Below are positions 1 to 6,545 of a DNA stretch of 9,165 nucleotides, piece by piece. Origin of the DNA: Flavobacteriaceae bacterium. GTDB lineage: Bacteria; Bacteroidota; Bacteroidia; Flavobacteriales; Flavobacteriaceae. The translations under genes and the position numbers were made by a program. Position 1 is the first letter of the stretch. Every line of letters begins with the position of its first letter. Under the pieces are notes generated by a model that saw only the letters and a program-made list of their open reading frames with translations, was not told the DNA's origin and did not search any database. The stretch covers positions 1 to 9,165 of the forward strand of contig VMCO01000170.1 in the NCBI GenBank assembly GCA_008081325.1. The letters run 5' to 3'.

Positions 1-513
1 ATCATTTGTTATTGCTTCCTTAAGAGGCTTCCAAGCAGAAAATAGTGCAACGGCCCCCCCTAAACTCCATCCTGTAATGGAAACTCTATTTTTATCAATA
101 TTTGGGTGTTTTGCTAATACAGCAAAAGCTTTATATGCATCTAATATAATGGCAGCAGTAGTTACTTCTATTTGTGAGCCTACAGTTGAAGTTATATTTC
201 TGCTTTTAAAACTATTAAGTTCAAATGTAGCAAAACCACTTTTCTGATACATCTGCATGTATTCGTGATGATGTTTTCTCCAACCTAAACTTCCAGCTAC
301 TCCGATGATTAAAGGGTATTTTTTGTCTTGATCAAGTGAATCGACAGGGAAGGTTAACTTGCCAAAAACTTCCTGTTTTTTTTGACTCTCTAAATCAGAA
401 ATTATATCACTTAATGCAAAAGGATTTGCACTTTTGAAAATAATCTTTTCGGTTTTTTGAGCATTTAAACTAAAAATTACCGAAAAGAAAAGAATTAGGA
501 AAAGTCTCAGCAC
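1..513 (-). CDS. Secreted alpha/beta hydrolase of the dienelactone hydrolase type, 3' end cut by the window edge
   Basis: I translated this by hand on the minus strand; 171 codons are visible and the reading frame is still open at base 1. Residues 1-18 form a signal peptide with an arginine at position 3, a hydrophobic stretch rich in L, F, I and V, and the end SLNA before QK, a cleavage context common in Bacteroidota. The protein is therefore probably exported to the periplasm or beyond. Residues 66-78 (YPLIIGVAGSLGW) look like the first core strand and oxyanion loop. GWSLGG at 148-153 is the nucleophile elbow (G-x-S-x-G), with serine 150 as predicted nucleophile; the acid and histidine of the triad would lie in the missing part. 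The substrate cannot be named. No ATG occurs in frame: TGA closes the frame inside the end of rho, and GTG at 511-513 gives the cleanest signal peptide, so I chose it. The gene follows rho after 22 bp and may be co-transcribed with it. Confidence 0.85.
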   Translation of the reverse strand, partial: MLRLFLILFFSVIFSLNAQKTEKIIFKSANPFALSDIISDLESQKKQEVFGKLTFPVDSLDQDKKYPLIIGVAGSLGWRKHHHEYMQMYQKSGFATFELNSFKSRNITSTVGSQIEVTTAAIILDAYKAFAVLAKHPNIDKNRVSITGWSLGGAVALFSAWKPLKEAITND

Positions 514-535
514 AGAACTAAAATTTATCAGATAA

Positions 536-2017
536 CTAGCCGTTCATTGAAATCAAGAACTCTTCATTATTGAGAGTTTGTTTAAATCTATCATTGATAA
601 ACTCCATTGCTTCTACAGGATTCATATCAGCTAAATATTTTCTCATTACCCACATCCTTTGTACTGTTTTTTCATCTAATAATAAGTCATCTCTTCTTGT
701 ACTTGATGATGTAAGATCAATAGCAGGAAATATTCTTCTATTCGCTATATTTCTGTCTAATTGAAGTTCCATATTTCCGGTTCCTTTAAATTCTTCAAAA
801 ATAACTTCATCCATTTTAGATCCAGTTTCGGTTAAAGCTGTAGCTATAATTGATAATGAGCCACCATTTTCAATATTTCTTGCAGCTCCAAAGAATCTTT
901 TAGGTTTATGTAAAGCGTTTGCATCTACACCACCACTAAGAATTTTACCTGATGCAGGTTGTACAGTATTATATGCTCTAGCAAGTCTTGTAATTGAATC
1001 AAGTAATATAACTACATCATATCCACATTCTACTAATCTTTTTGCTTTTTCTAATACTATATTAGCAATTCTTACATGTTCATTAGCTTCCTTATCAAAT
1101 GTAGAAGCAATAACTTCACCCTTTACATTTCTTTGCATATCAGTAACCTCTTCAGGTCTCTCATCAATTAATAATATTAATTGGTAAACCTCAGGATGAT
1201 TAGCTGCAATAGCATTTGCGACATCCTTTAACAACATGGTTTTACCGGTTTTAGGTTGAGATACAATCATACCTCTTTGACCTTTTCCGATAGGAGAAAA
1301 TAAATCGATTACTCTAGTAGAGATTGTATTGTTCTTATCTGCAAGATTAAATTTTTCTTCTGGAAATAAAGGAGTAAGATGTTCAAATGAAACTCTATCT
1401 CTAACTATTTTAGGGTCAAGTCCGTTAATTTTGTTTACCTGAATTAGAGGGAAATATTTCTCACCTTCTTTTGGTGGTCTTACATTTCCTAAAACCGTAT
1501 CCCCCTTTTTTAATCCAAATAATCTAATTTGAGATTGAGAAACATAGATATCGTCCGGAGATGATAAATAATGATAATCAGATGATCTTAAAAAACCATA
1601 ACCATCTTGCATAACATCAAGTACACCTTCACTCTCAATAATTGCATCAAATTCAAAGTCAGGTTCTTTGTATCTGTTCCTAGTATCTCTGTTTCCATTG
1701 GGTTCACCCTTTGGTTTGCGATTTCTATTTTCTCTTGGTTGATTATTCGTTTTTTTCTCAGGCTTATCGTTTGACTCATCTTTGGATTTTAAATCCTTTC
1801 TATCCTTTTTAATAGACTTATTTCGGGGATTAAATTTTGATTTAGGTGGATCTTTTTGTTCTACCTCTTTTTCTTTTGGGTTTGAGGCTTGATGGTCAAG
1901 AATTTTATAAACCAGATCTAATTTTTTTAGAGTTTTATATTTTGAGATTTTTAGTTCTTCTGCAATCTCTTGTAACTCAGAAAGTTTTTTTTCTTTTAAT
2001 TTTGAAATTTCAAACAT
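536..2017 (-). CDS. rho: Transcription termination factor Rho with a long charged N-terminal insertion
   Basis: Rho is a hexameric RNA-dependent ATPase that translocates on nascent RNA and releases RNA polymerase. The 493-residue protein is longer than E. coli Rho (about 420). Residues 1-43 are the helical SAP-like Rho_N domain. Residues about 44-120 are a low-complexity insertion rich in K, R, N, D, E and P, predicted disordered. Residues about 127-200 are the cold-shock-like primary RNA-binding domain, with GYGFLR at 139-144. The RecA-like motor follows: Walker A SQPKTGKT at 253-260, DERPEEVTDMQR at 285-296, Walker B VVILLD at 335-340, the secondary RNA-binding loop GSKMDEVIFEEFKGTGN at 399-415 and conserved GGVDANALHKPKRFFGAAR at 362-380. 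All motor motifs look intact. The start is ATG, with an A-rich upstream sequence and no Shine-Dalgarno. A hydrolase gene follows 22 bp downstream. A promoter and structured leader lie upstream, which may allow autoregulation, as is known for E. coli rho. Confidence 0.99.
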   Translation of the reverse strand: MFEISKLKEKKLSELQEIAEELKISKYKTLKKLDLVYKILDHQASNPKEKEVEQKDPPKSKFNPRNKSIKKDRKDLKSKDESNDKPEKKTNNQPRENRNRKPKGEPNGNRDTRNRYKEPDFEFDAIIESEGVLDVMQDGYGFLRSSDYHYLSSPDDIYVSQSQIRLFGLKKGDTVLGNVRPPKEGEKYFPLIQVNKINGLDPKIVRDRVSFEHLTPLFPEEKFNLADKNNTISTRVIDLFSPIGKGQRGMIVSQPKTGKTMLLKDVANAIAANHPEVYQLILLIDERPEEVTDMQRNVKGEVIASTFDKEANEHVRIANIVLEKAKRLVECGYDVVILLDSITRLARAYNTVQPASGKILSGGVDANALHKPKRFFGAARNIENGGSLSIIATALTETGSKMDEVIFEEFKGTGNMELQLDRNIANRRIFPAIDLTSSSTRRDDLLLDEKTVQRMWVMRKYLADMNPVEAMEFINDRFKQTLNNEEFLISMNG

Positions 2018-2120
2018 TGTTTTTTGTTAAATTGTTTATTGAAAATTTGCTCAATCAGAGCATTTATTTTAGGGGATATATCCTTTTGAAGATAGAAATT
2101 ACTTCTATATGAGTAAATTC
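2018..2120 (-). promoter_or_regulatory. Putative structured 5' leader of rho with three small palindromes
   Basis: If the promoter at 2126-2153 is used, rho mRNA has a leader of about 100 nucleotides. In transcript order it contains a six-pair hairpin, ATAGAA - five-base loop - TTCTAT (plus coordinates 2092-2097 and 2103-2108); the 10-base palindrome GGATATATCC (2074-2083); and a five-pair hairpin, TGCTC - five-base loop - GAGCA (2048-2052 and 2058-2062). About 30 A-rich bases then precede the ATG. Each element is short and AT-rich DNA yields such elements by chance, so function is inference. Leader-based attenuation of rho by Rho itself is known in E. coli, which makes a control region plausible. 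It matches no riboswitch class that I recognise. Confidence 0.35.
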
Positions 2121-2125
2121 AGGTA

Positions 2126-2153
2126 CAAGTATACGACATTATTTTAAAATCAA
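2126..2153 (-). promoter_or_regulatory. Probable rho promoter (Bacteroidota type)
   Basis: Read on the minus strand, TTG (2151-2153) is followed after 17 bases by TATACTTG (2126-2133). This resembles the Flavobacteriia/Bacteroides primary sigma consensus, TTG with TANNTTTG about 17-20 bases later; the downstream box has one mismatch. Transcription would start near 2119-2121, about 100 bases before the rho ATG. It is the only candidate in the window where I find both boxes. Confidence 0.45.
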
Positions 2154-2175
2154 CCTAATTTTTTTTTATTTCTAT

Positions 2176-2183
2176 TATTTTTG
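2176..2183 (+). promoter_or_regulatory. -7 promoter box upstream of the DUF4293 gene
   Basis: TATTTTTG matches the Bacteroidota -7 consensus TANNTTTG at every specified base and ends 19 bases before the ATG at 2203. That would leave a leader of roughly 14 bases. No convincing TTG/TTTG box is present at the expected upstream distance, where there is instead a run of nine T (2159-2167). Matching the AT-rich -7 box alone is weak evidence. Confidence 0.35.
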
Positions 2184-2202
2184 CATAATAATTTGAAAAG
2201 TT

Positions 2203-2664
2203 ATGATACAAAGAATTCAAAGTGTTTATATGTTTTTAACTTCCGTTTTTTTCTTTTGCTATTGGTTTTTTGGGCTTCAGTGGTATGAAAAGGGATATCC
2301 GTTAATTATGAAATTATTCAACAATTTAGAGCTCATTGAAACGGTTTTAATTTTGATTTCTTATATCCCTCTAATAATTTCTTTTTTAGCCTTAGTTACA
2401 ATTTTTTTGTTCAAAAAAAGAAATTTACAGATTAAAGTGACTCGTATTTGTTTGCGTTTTAGTCTTTTCATGAGTTTATTCACTGTCTTTTACTTTTACA
2501 ATTGCTTAACATATTTAACAGAAATAATGCCTTCACAAGTTTTAGAGTTTCTAATGTATGCGGCAATATTAAATCCATTTATCTGTACATACCTTTTGTT
2601 TTTGGCGTTAAAGTCAATTAAAACAGATAATGAATTGGTAAATTCTTTGAATAGAATTAGGTAA
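2203..2664 (+). CDS. DUF4293 family small membrane protein
   Basis: This 153-residue protein begins MIQRIQSVYMFL, the characteristic start of the DUF4293 family, which is found in Bacteroidota and is commonly next to rho. The function is unknown. Four hydrophobic segments are visible at about residues 7-25, 47-71, 83-103 and 115-137, with a basic loop (KKRN, 71-74) after the second helix and a polar tail after the fourth, so it is an inner-membrane protein with little outside the bilayer. I see no catalytic motif; cysteines at 19, 83, 101 and 128 lie in or near helices. It is transcribed divergently from rho across 185 bp. Its TAA stop (2662-2664) directly abuts the stop codon of the convergent phosphoesterase gene, so no separate terminator fits between them. 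The family assignment is firm; nothing in the sequence indicates a biochemical role. Confidence 0.9.
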   Translation: MIQRIQSVYMFLTSVFFFCYWFFGLQWYEKGYPLIMKLFNNLELIETVLILISYIPLIISFLALVTIFLFKKRNLQIKVTRICLRFSLFMSLFTVFYFYNCLTYLTEIMPSQVLEFLMYAAILNPFICTYLLFLALKSIKTDNELVNSLNRIR

Positions 2665-3156
2665 TCATCTGTCAAACTCTATAATTTCAAGATTTTCAAT
2701 TTTATCTTCATTTACATTGAATCTCACCATTGTTCTTTTTTGGTGAAAACCATGTTTTCCAATTGCTCCTGGGTTAATGTGAAGTAAATCGAATTTTTTA
2801 TCATAAATTATTTTTAAGATATGAGAGTGTCCACATATAAATAAATCCACAATTTGGTTCTCAAGATTACTGGAAATCCTTTTTTTGTAAGCTCCAGGGT
2901 AACCCCCGATATGAGTGATCCAAACCTTTACTTTTTCACAAATAAATTTACAATCTAGACTTAGTTCTTCTCTAATTTTGTGACTGTCAATATTTCCATA
3001 AACCCCCCTGAATGGTTTTATTTGTCTTATTTTATCAATCACATTTATATTGCCAACGTCTCCTGCGTGCCAAACTTCATCTACTGACTTGCAATATTTT
3101 AATATTTTTTCGTCAAGATATCCATGTGTGTCTGAGATAAGAAGAATTTTTTTCAA
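2665..3156 (-). CDS. YfcE/MJ0936-type metallophosphoesterase
   Basis: This 163-residue protein is a single calcineurin-like phosphoesterase domain of the small YfcE/MJ0936 type, which acts as a metal-dependent phosphodiesterase on model substrates; the physiological substrate is generally unknown. The metal ligands are all present: SDTHG (D9, H11), GD at 32-33, GNID at 54-57 (N55), TH at 81-82 and GHSH at 109-112, with NPGAIG (128-133) near the end as is typical. It has no signal peptide and should be cytoplasmic. Translation starts at TTG (3154-3156), giving MKKILLISDTHG; no room remains for a longer domain and no nearby in-frame ATG fits. It is divergent from truA across 53 bp and convergent with DUF4293. 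The domain call is secure; I leave the symbol empty because orthology to yfcE is not proven. Confidence 0.93.
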   Translation of the reverse strand: MKKILLISDTHGYLDEKILKYCKSVDEVWHAGDVGNINVIDKIRQIKPFRGVYGNIDSHKIREELSLDCKFICEKVKVWITHIGGYPGAYKKRISSNLENQIVDLFICGHSHILKIIYDKKFDLLHINPGAIGKHGFHQKRTMVRFNVNEDKIENLEIIEFDR

Positions 3157-3181
3157 ATTAATTTTAAATAATTATTAAGTA

Positions 3182-3189
3182 TATATTTG
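3182..3189 (+). promoter_or_regulatory. -7 promoter box upstream of truA
   Basis: TATATTTG is a perfect match to TANNTTTG and ends 20 bases before the TTG start of truA, giving a predicted leader of about 15 bases. There is no upstream TTG at the usual spacing. It lies six bases from an oppositely oriented box at 3195-3202, so the two start sites would overlap. Confidence 0.4.
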
Positions 3190-3194
3190 CTAAA

Positions 3195-3202
3195 CAAATT
3201 TA
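3195..3202 (-). promoter_or_regulatory. -7 promoter box upstream of the metallophosphoesterase gene
   Basis: On the minus strand this reads TAAATTTG, a perfect match to TANNTTTG. Transcription would begin near 3189, about 33 bases before the TTG start at 3156. No upstream TTG box is seen at the expected distance, which would fall inside truA. The region is so AT-rich that chance matches are possible. Confidence 0.35.
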
Positions 3203-3209
3203 TAAATAG

Positions 3210-3962
3210 TTGAGATACTTTATTGAACTTTCTTACAATGGCTCTAATTTTCATGGTTGGCAAATTCAACCTAATGCTGTAACTGTGCAAGAGACTATTG
3301 AAAATTCTCTGCAAGTATTGCTTAAGAATAAAAATTTAAAGTTGGTAGGAGCTGGAAGAACAGATACAGGTGTGCATGCTAGTCAAATGTTTGCACATTT
3401 TGATTCAGACCTTGATTTTGAGATTAAAAACTTAATCTTTAAGCTTAATTCATTCCTTGGAAAAAACATTGTTATTAAAGATATAGTCAGAGTTCATGAT
3501 GATTCACATGCAAGATTCGATGCAAGTTTAAGAGAATATAAATATTATTTGACAACTATTAAAGATGTATACAACCCAGATACCAAATATTATTTTACTA
3601 AAAAATTAGATTTTCAAAGGATTAATAAAGCTTTAGATATAATTAAGAATAACACTAATTTTAAATCTTTTTGTAGATCTAAAACTGATGTAACTAATTT
3701 TAAATGTGTAATATATAACTTCGATTATGAATTAAATAATTCAGATTTGATTTTTAGAATTAGTGCAAATAGATTTCTAAGAAATATGGTAAGAGCTATA
3801 ATTGGAACAATTTTGGATGTTGGATTGTGTAAGGTTTCTCTTGAAGAATTCAAGGATATTATTAATAAATCTAATAGAATTTATGCTGGGCCATCTGTCC
3901 CAGCACACGGATTATTTTTAACTAAGGTTGAATATCCTGAAAATATATTTATAAATGACTAA
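3210..3962 (+). CDS. truA: tRNA pseudouridine(38-40) synthase TruA
   Basis: TruA isomerises uridines 38-40 of the tRNA anticodon stem-loop to pseudouridine. The protein is 250 residues, the normal length. The N-terminus MRYFIELSYNGSNFHGWQ is typical. GAGRTDTGVHA at 47-57 holds the catalytic aspartate D52. REYKYYL at 108-114 and NRFLRNMVRAI at 187-197 are conserved TruA motifs, and PAHGLFL at 231-237 is the usual end. The start is TTG: a TAG stop codon immediately precedes it in frame (3207-3209) and the family N-terminus begins exactly here, so no upstream ATG is possible. The 3' end overlaps the ABC transporter gene by 8 bases (the exporter's ATG lies inside the last codons), which suggests a two-gene operon with coupled translation. 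Confidence 0.98.
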   Translation: MRYFIELSYNGSNFHGWQIQPNAVTVQETIENSLQVLLKNKNLKLVGAGRTDTGVHASQMFAHFDSDLDFEIKNLIFKLNSFLGKNIVIKDIVRVHDDSHARFDASLREYKYYLTTIKDVYNPDTKYYFTKKLDFQRINKALDIIKNNTNFKSFCRSKTDVTNFKCVIYNFDYELNNSDLIFRISANRFLRNMVRAIIGTILDVGLCKVSLEEFKDIINKSNRIYAGPSVPAHGLFLTKVEYPENIFIND

Positions 3963-5724
3963 TAAAACTAACGTATATAATTTTACACTTTTCAAAAGAT
4001 TATTAAGTTATGTGAAATCATACAAGAGTATTTTTATTTTATCTATAGTTTCTGTTTTTGGTCTTTCAATATTCGGGGCCTTGAGACCAGTTGTTTTGGA
4101 AAAAATAGTTGATGAGAATCTTACCGCATCTAACTATGAATTTTTTTTAGAATATATAATTCTCATGTTTTCATTATTAGTTTTAGAAGTAACTAGTAAT
4201 TACTCATTTATATTTAATGCAGGTCTTTTAGGTCAATCTGTTGTAAAGGATATTAGAGTAAAATTATTTGACCATATTCAAAGTTTTAGGATGAAATATT
4301 ATGATAAATCATCTGTAGGAATCCTTATAACAAGAACCGTCACTGATATGGAAAGAATTGCTGATATTTTTGGACAAGGACTCTTTATGATTATAAGCGA
4401 TTTACTCAAAATGCTAATTGTAGCAATAGTGATGATTTATATGAATTGGGAGTTAAGCTTAATTGTTTTTATTTCGTTACCCTTCATATTATTGGCAACT
4501 AAAATTTTTCAAAAATATATGAAGTTAGCTTTTGACGAAGTTAGAAACGAGGTAGCTAACTTAAACTCGTTTGTACAAGAGAGAGTAACTGGAATGAGTG
4601 TCTTGCAACTTTTTGCAAGAGAAAAAATAGAGTTTGAAAAATTTAAAAAAATAAATGAAAGACATAAAAAAGCTTGGTTGAAGACTGTTTGGTATAATTC
4701 TATTTTCTTTCCTGTAGCGGAGATTTTTTCTTCTCTAACTCTTGGTTTGGTTGTTTGGTATGGAGGAATGAATACCGTTTTAGATAATACAGCGTCTATT
4801 GGAGAGTTAACGGCTTTTATAATGATGATACCAATGTTATTTAGACCGTTGAATCAAATTGCAAATAAATTCAATACTTTACTTATGGGAATGGTTGCAG
4901 CGGAGAGGGTTTTTAAAATTTTAGATACAGATTCATTTATTCAAAATAAGGGATCAAAAACTGCCAATGAAATTACAGGTGAAATTAAATATGAAAATGT
5001 TAATTTTTCATATAATCAAGGTGAGAAGATTATAGATAATTTGAATATTGAAATAAATGCTGGTTCTACTAATGCGATTGTTGGGGCAACAGGATCAGGA
5101 AAGTCAACAATCATCAAGCTGTTGAATAGGTTTTATGAACTGGATTCAGGCTCGATATATATTGACAATATTAACATAAAAGACTACTCAATTTCATCGT
5201 TAAGAAAAAATATTGGATTTGTTTCACAAGATGTACACCTGTTCTCAGATTCTATTTTGAATAATATAACATTACAAAATGAAAATATATCTTTTTTAAG
5301 GGTTAAAGATGCTGCAAAGGAAATAGAATTAGATGATTTTATCAGCTCTCTGCCTGAGGGATATAACTATAATGTGAGGGAAAGAGGGGTGGGATTATCC
5401 ACAGGTCAAAGACAATTAATTTCATTTTTGAGAGCTTATATAAAAAACCCACAAATTTTAGTTTTAGATGAAGCTACTTCATCCATTGATACTGACTCTG
5501 AGATACTGATACAAAAAGCTATTGAAAAAATCACAAAAAACAGAACATCAATAATCATTGCACATAGACTTAGTACAATTATGAAAGCGGATAATATTAT
5601 CGTTATGGAGAATGGAAAAATTGTTGAGGTTGGAAGACACGAAGAATTACTTAAAAACAAAAAAGGAGTTTACCAGAAATTATATCAGGCTCAATTAAAA
5701 AAAGAAAATGAGTTAACAGTTTAG
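3955..5724 (+). CDS. ABC exporter half-transporter, MsbA/MdlB-like (membrane and ATPase domains fused)
   Basis: This 589-residue protein has a type I exporter membrane domain (residues about 13-310, six predicted helices) fused to an ATPase domain (about 342-580). It would work as a dimer in the inner membrane and export a lipid, peptide or drug; the substrate cannot be read from the sequence. The ATPase motifs are complete: Walker A GATGSGKST at 377-385, Q-loop glutamine 425 in VSQD, signature LSTGQRQ at 481-487, Walker B ILVLDE at 501-506 with catalytic E506, D-loop SSID at 509-512 and H-loop H537. The signature has T in place of the second-position G of LSGGQ, a common variant. ATG at 3955 lies within the end of truA, so the two are probably co-transcribed. 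Its TAG stop (5722-5724) overlaps the stop of the convergent cdaA. MsbA identity is possible but not shown. Confidence 0.95.
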   Translation: MTNKTNVYNFTLFKRLLSYVKSYKSIFILSIVSVFGLSIFGALRPVVLEKIVDENLTASNYEFFLEYIILMFSLLVLEVTSNYSFIFNAGLLGQSVVKDIRVKLFDHIQSFRMKYYDKSSVGILITRTVTDMERIADIFGQGLFMIISDLLKMLIVAIVMIYMNWELSLIVFISLPFILLATKIFQKYMKLAFDEVRNEVANLNSFVQERVTGMSVLQLFAREKIEFEKFKKINERHKKAWLKTVWYNSIFFPVAEIFSSLTLGLVVWYGGMNTVLDNTASIGELTAFIMMIPMLFRPLNQIANKFNTLLMGMVAAERVFKILDTDSFIQNKGSKTANEITGEIKYENVNFSYNQGEKIIDNLNIEINAGSTNAIVGATGSGKSTIIKLLNRFYELDSGSIYIDNINIKDYSISSLRKNIGFVSQDVHLFSDSILNNITLQNENISFLRVKDAAKEIELDDFISSLPEGYNYNVRERGVGLSTGQRQLISFLRAYIKNPQILVLDEATSSIDTDSEILIQKAIEKITKNRTSIIIAHRLSTIMKADNIIVMENGKIVEVGRHEELLKNKKGVYQKLYQAQLKKENELTV

Positions 5725-6512
5725 GAAATGTCTTTTTCTACTACCTTCAAAAGTTCATTCTCGGAGCTAAATCCAATAAATTCTCCGTTTTTGATGTAAG
5801 ATATTTTTCCGTTTTCTTCTGATACTACAATTGCAACCGCATCCGTCTTTTCTGTTATGCTGACAGCTGCTCTGTGTCTTAGTCCGAATTTGCTAGAAAT
5901 TTTAGTTTCGTTATTTATTGGAAGAACAACTCTTGTAGCTCTAATAATATTATTCGAAATAATTATAGCTCCATCATGAAGCGGGCTATTTTTGAAGAAT
6001 ATACTCTCTAAAATTGGTTGAGTTACAGTAATATTCATTTCATCTCCAGAATCACCTAGAAAGGTTAAGTTATTACTTCTTTCTATCACAATTAATGCAC
6101 CTGTTTTGGTTTCACTCATATTATAACAAGCAGCAATTACTGATTTTATATCTGTCGTATCTCTTTCTAATTTTTGGTTTTTAAAAAATTTAATTTTTTC
6201 AAAAAAGGAGCCTTTTTTAGAAAGATTTGCTGAGCCAACCATTAGTAGGAATTTTCTTATTTCAGGCTGGAAAACAACAATTAAAGCTATAATTCCCACA
6301 CTCATGAAACCACCAATTATACTTGAAAGTAATTCCATTTCAAGAAAGACAGTTCCTCTCCACAAAACATATATTAAAATAATTCCTGTAAAAATATTTA
6401 TTGCTACTGTTCCTTTTAGAAGTTTATATGCGTAGTAAAGTAGCGTAGCTACGAGAAAAATGTCTAATACATCTATAATTGAAAAATTCAGTATTTCTCT
6501 AAAAAAATCCAT
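5721..6512 (-). CDS. cdaA: Membrane-bound diadenylate cyclase, CdaA family (c-di-AMP synthase)
   Basis: CdaA condenses two ATP into cyclic di-AMP, a second messenger tied elsewhere to potassium, osmotic and cell-wall homeostasis. The 263-residue protein has three predicted membrane helices within residues about 13-81, followed by FQPEIRKFL (81-89), the usual junction, and a cytoplasmic DAC domain from about 115. The two catalytic motifs are intact: DGA at 180-182 (in PLHDGAIII) and RHR at 212-214 (in GLRHRAA). GALIVIER at 138-145 is the conserved first strand. The gene sits 33 bp downstream of folP, a pairing usual in Bacteroidota; no CdaR regulator or glmM, the Firmicutes partners, is seen here. 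It may be read from the folP transcript and also from a -7 box in the gap. Its stop codon overlaps that of the convergent ABC exporter by sharing the bases 5722-5723. Confidence 0.96.
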   Translation of the reverse strand: MDFFREILNFSIIDVLDIFLVATLLYYAYKLLKGTVAINIFTGIILIYVLWRGTVFLEMELLSSIIGGFMSVGIIALIVVFQPEIRKFLLMVGSANLSKKGSFFEKIKFFKNQKLERDTTDIKSVIAACYNMSETKTGALIVIERSNNLTFLGDSGDEMNITVTQPILESIFFKNSPLHDGAIIISNNIIRATRVVLPINNETKISSKFGLRHRAAVSITEKTDAVAIVVSEENGKISYIKNGEFIGFSSENELLKVVEKDIS

Positions 6513-6524
6513 AATCAGTAATTA

Positions 6525-6532
6525 CAAATATA
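6525..6532 (-). promoter_or_regulatory. -7 promoter box between folP and cdaA
   Basis: On the minus strand this is TATATTTG, a perfect TANNTTTG match, ending 12 bases before the cdaA ATG. A transcript from it would have a leader of only about 7 bases. It would let cdaA be expressed apart from folP. No TTG box is present at the usual upstream distance, so the call rests on the -7 element alone. Confidence 0.35.
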
Positions 6533-6545
6533 GGATTAAAAAATT

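Noticed and set aside
570..764. Plus-strand open frame of 64 codons inside rho
   Set aside because: It lies wholly antisense to the conserved motor domain of rho, has no recognisable domain, and looks like a by-product of AT-rich coding sequence.
1588..1779. Second minus-strand frame inside rho
   Set aside because: It overlaps the RNA-binding domain and charged insertion of rho in another frame; there is no family resemblance, and the rho frame explains the sequence.
1846..2112. Plus-strand frame of 88 codons across the rho start and leader
   Set aside because: It is hydrophobic only because it is antisense to a lysine-rich region; it covers the rho start codon and leader and has no family match that I can see.
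2159..2167. Run of nine T as a possible terminator
   Set aside because: No GC-rich or stable stem precedes it on the plus strand, and no gene ends there; it lies within a divergent promoter region.
2641..2658. Stem AATTC/GAATT near the end of DUF4293 as a terminator
   Set aside because: Five AT-rich pairs with an eight-base loop and no following T run; too weak for an intrinsic terminator.
2665..3156. The YfcE-type phosphoesterase as a c-di-AMP phosphodiesterase partner of cdaA
   Set aside because: The idea rests on neighbourhood only. The known enzymes are of the DHH-DHHA1 or HD type, the genes are in different transcription units, and the family is widespread in organisms without c-di-AMP.
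5436..5660. Minus-strand frame inside the ABC exporter
   Set aside because: It is antisense to Walker B and the H-loop, which are clearly coding on the plus strand.
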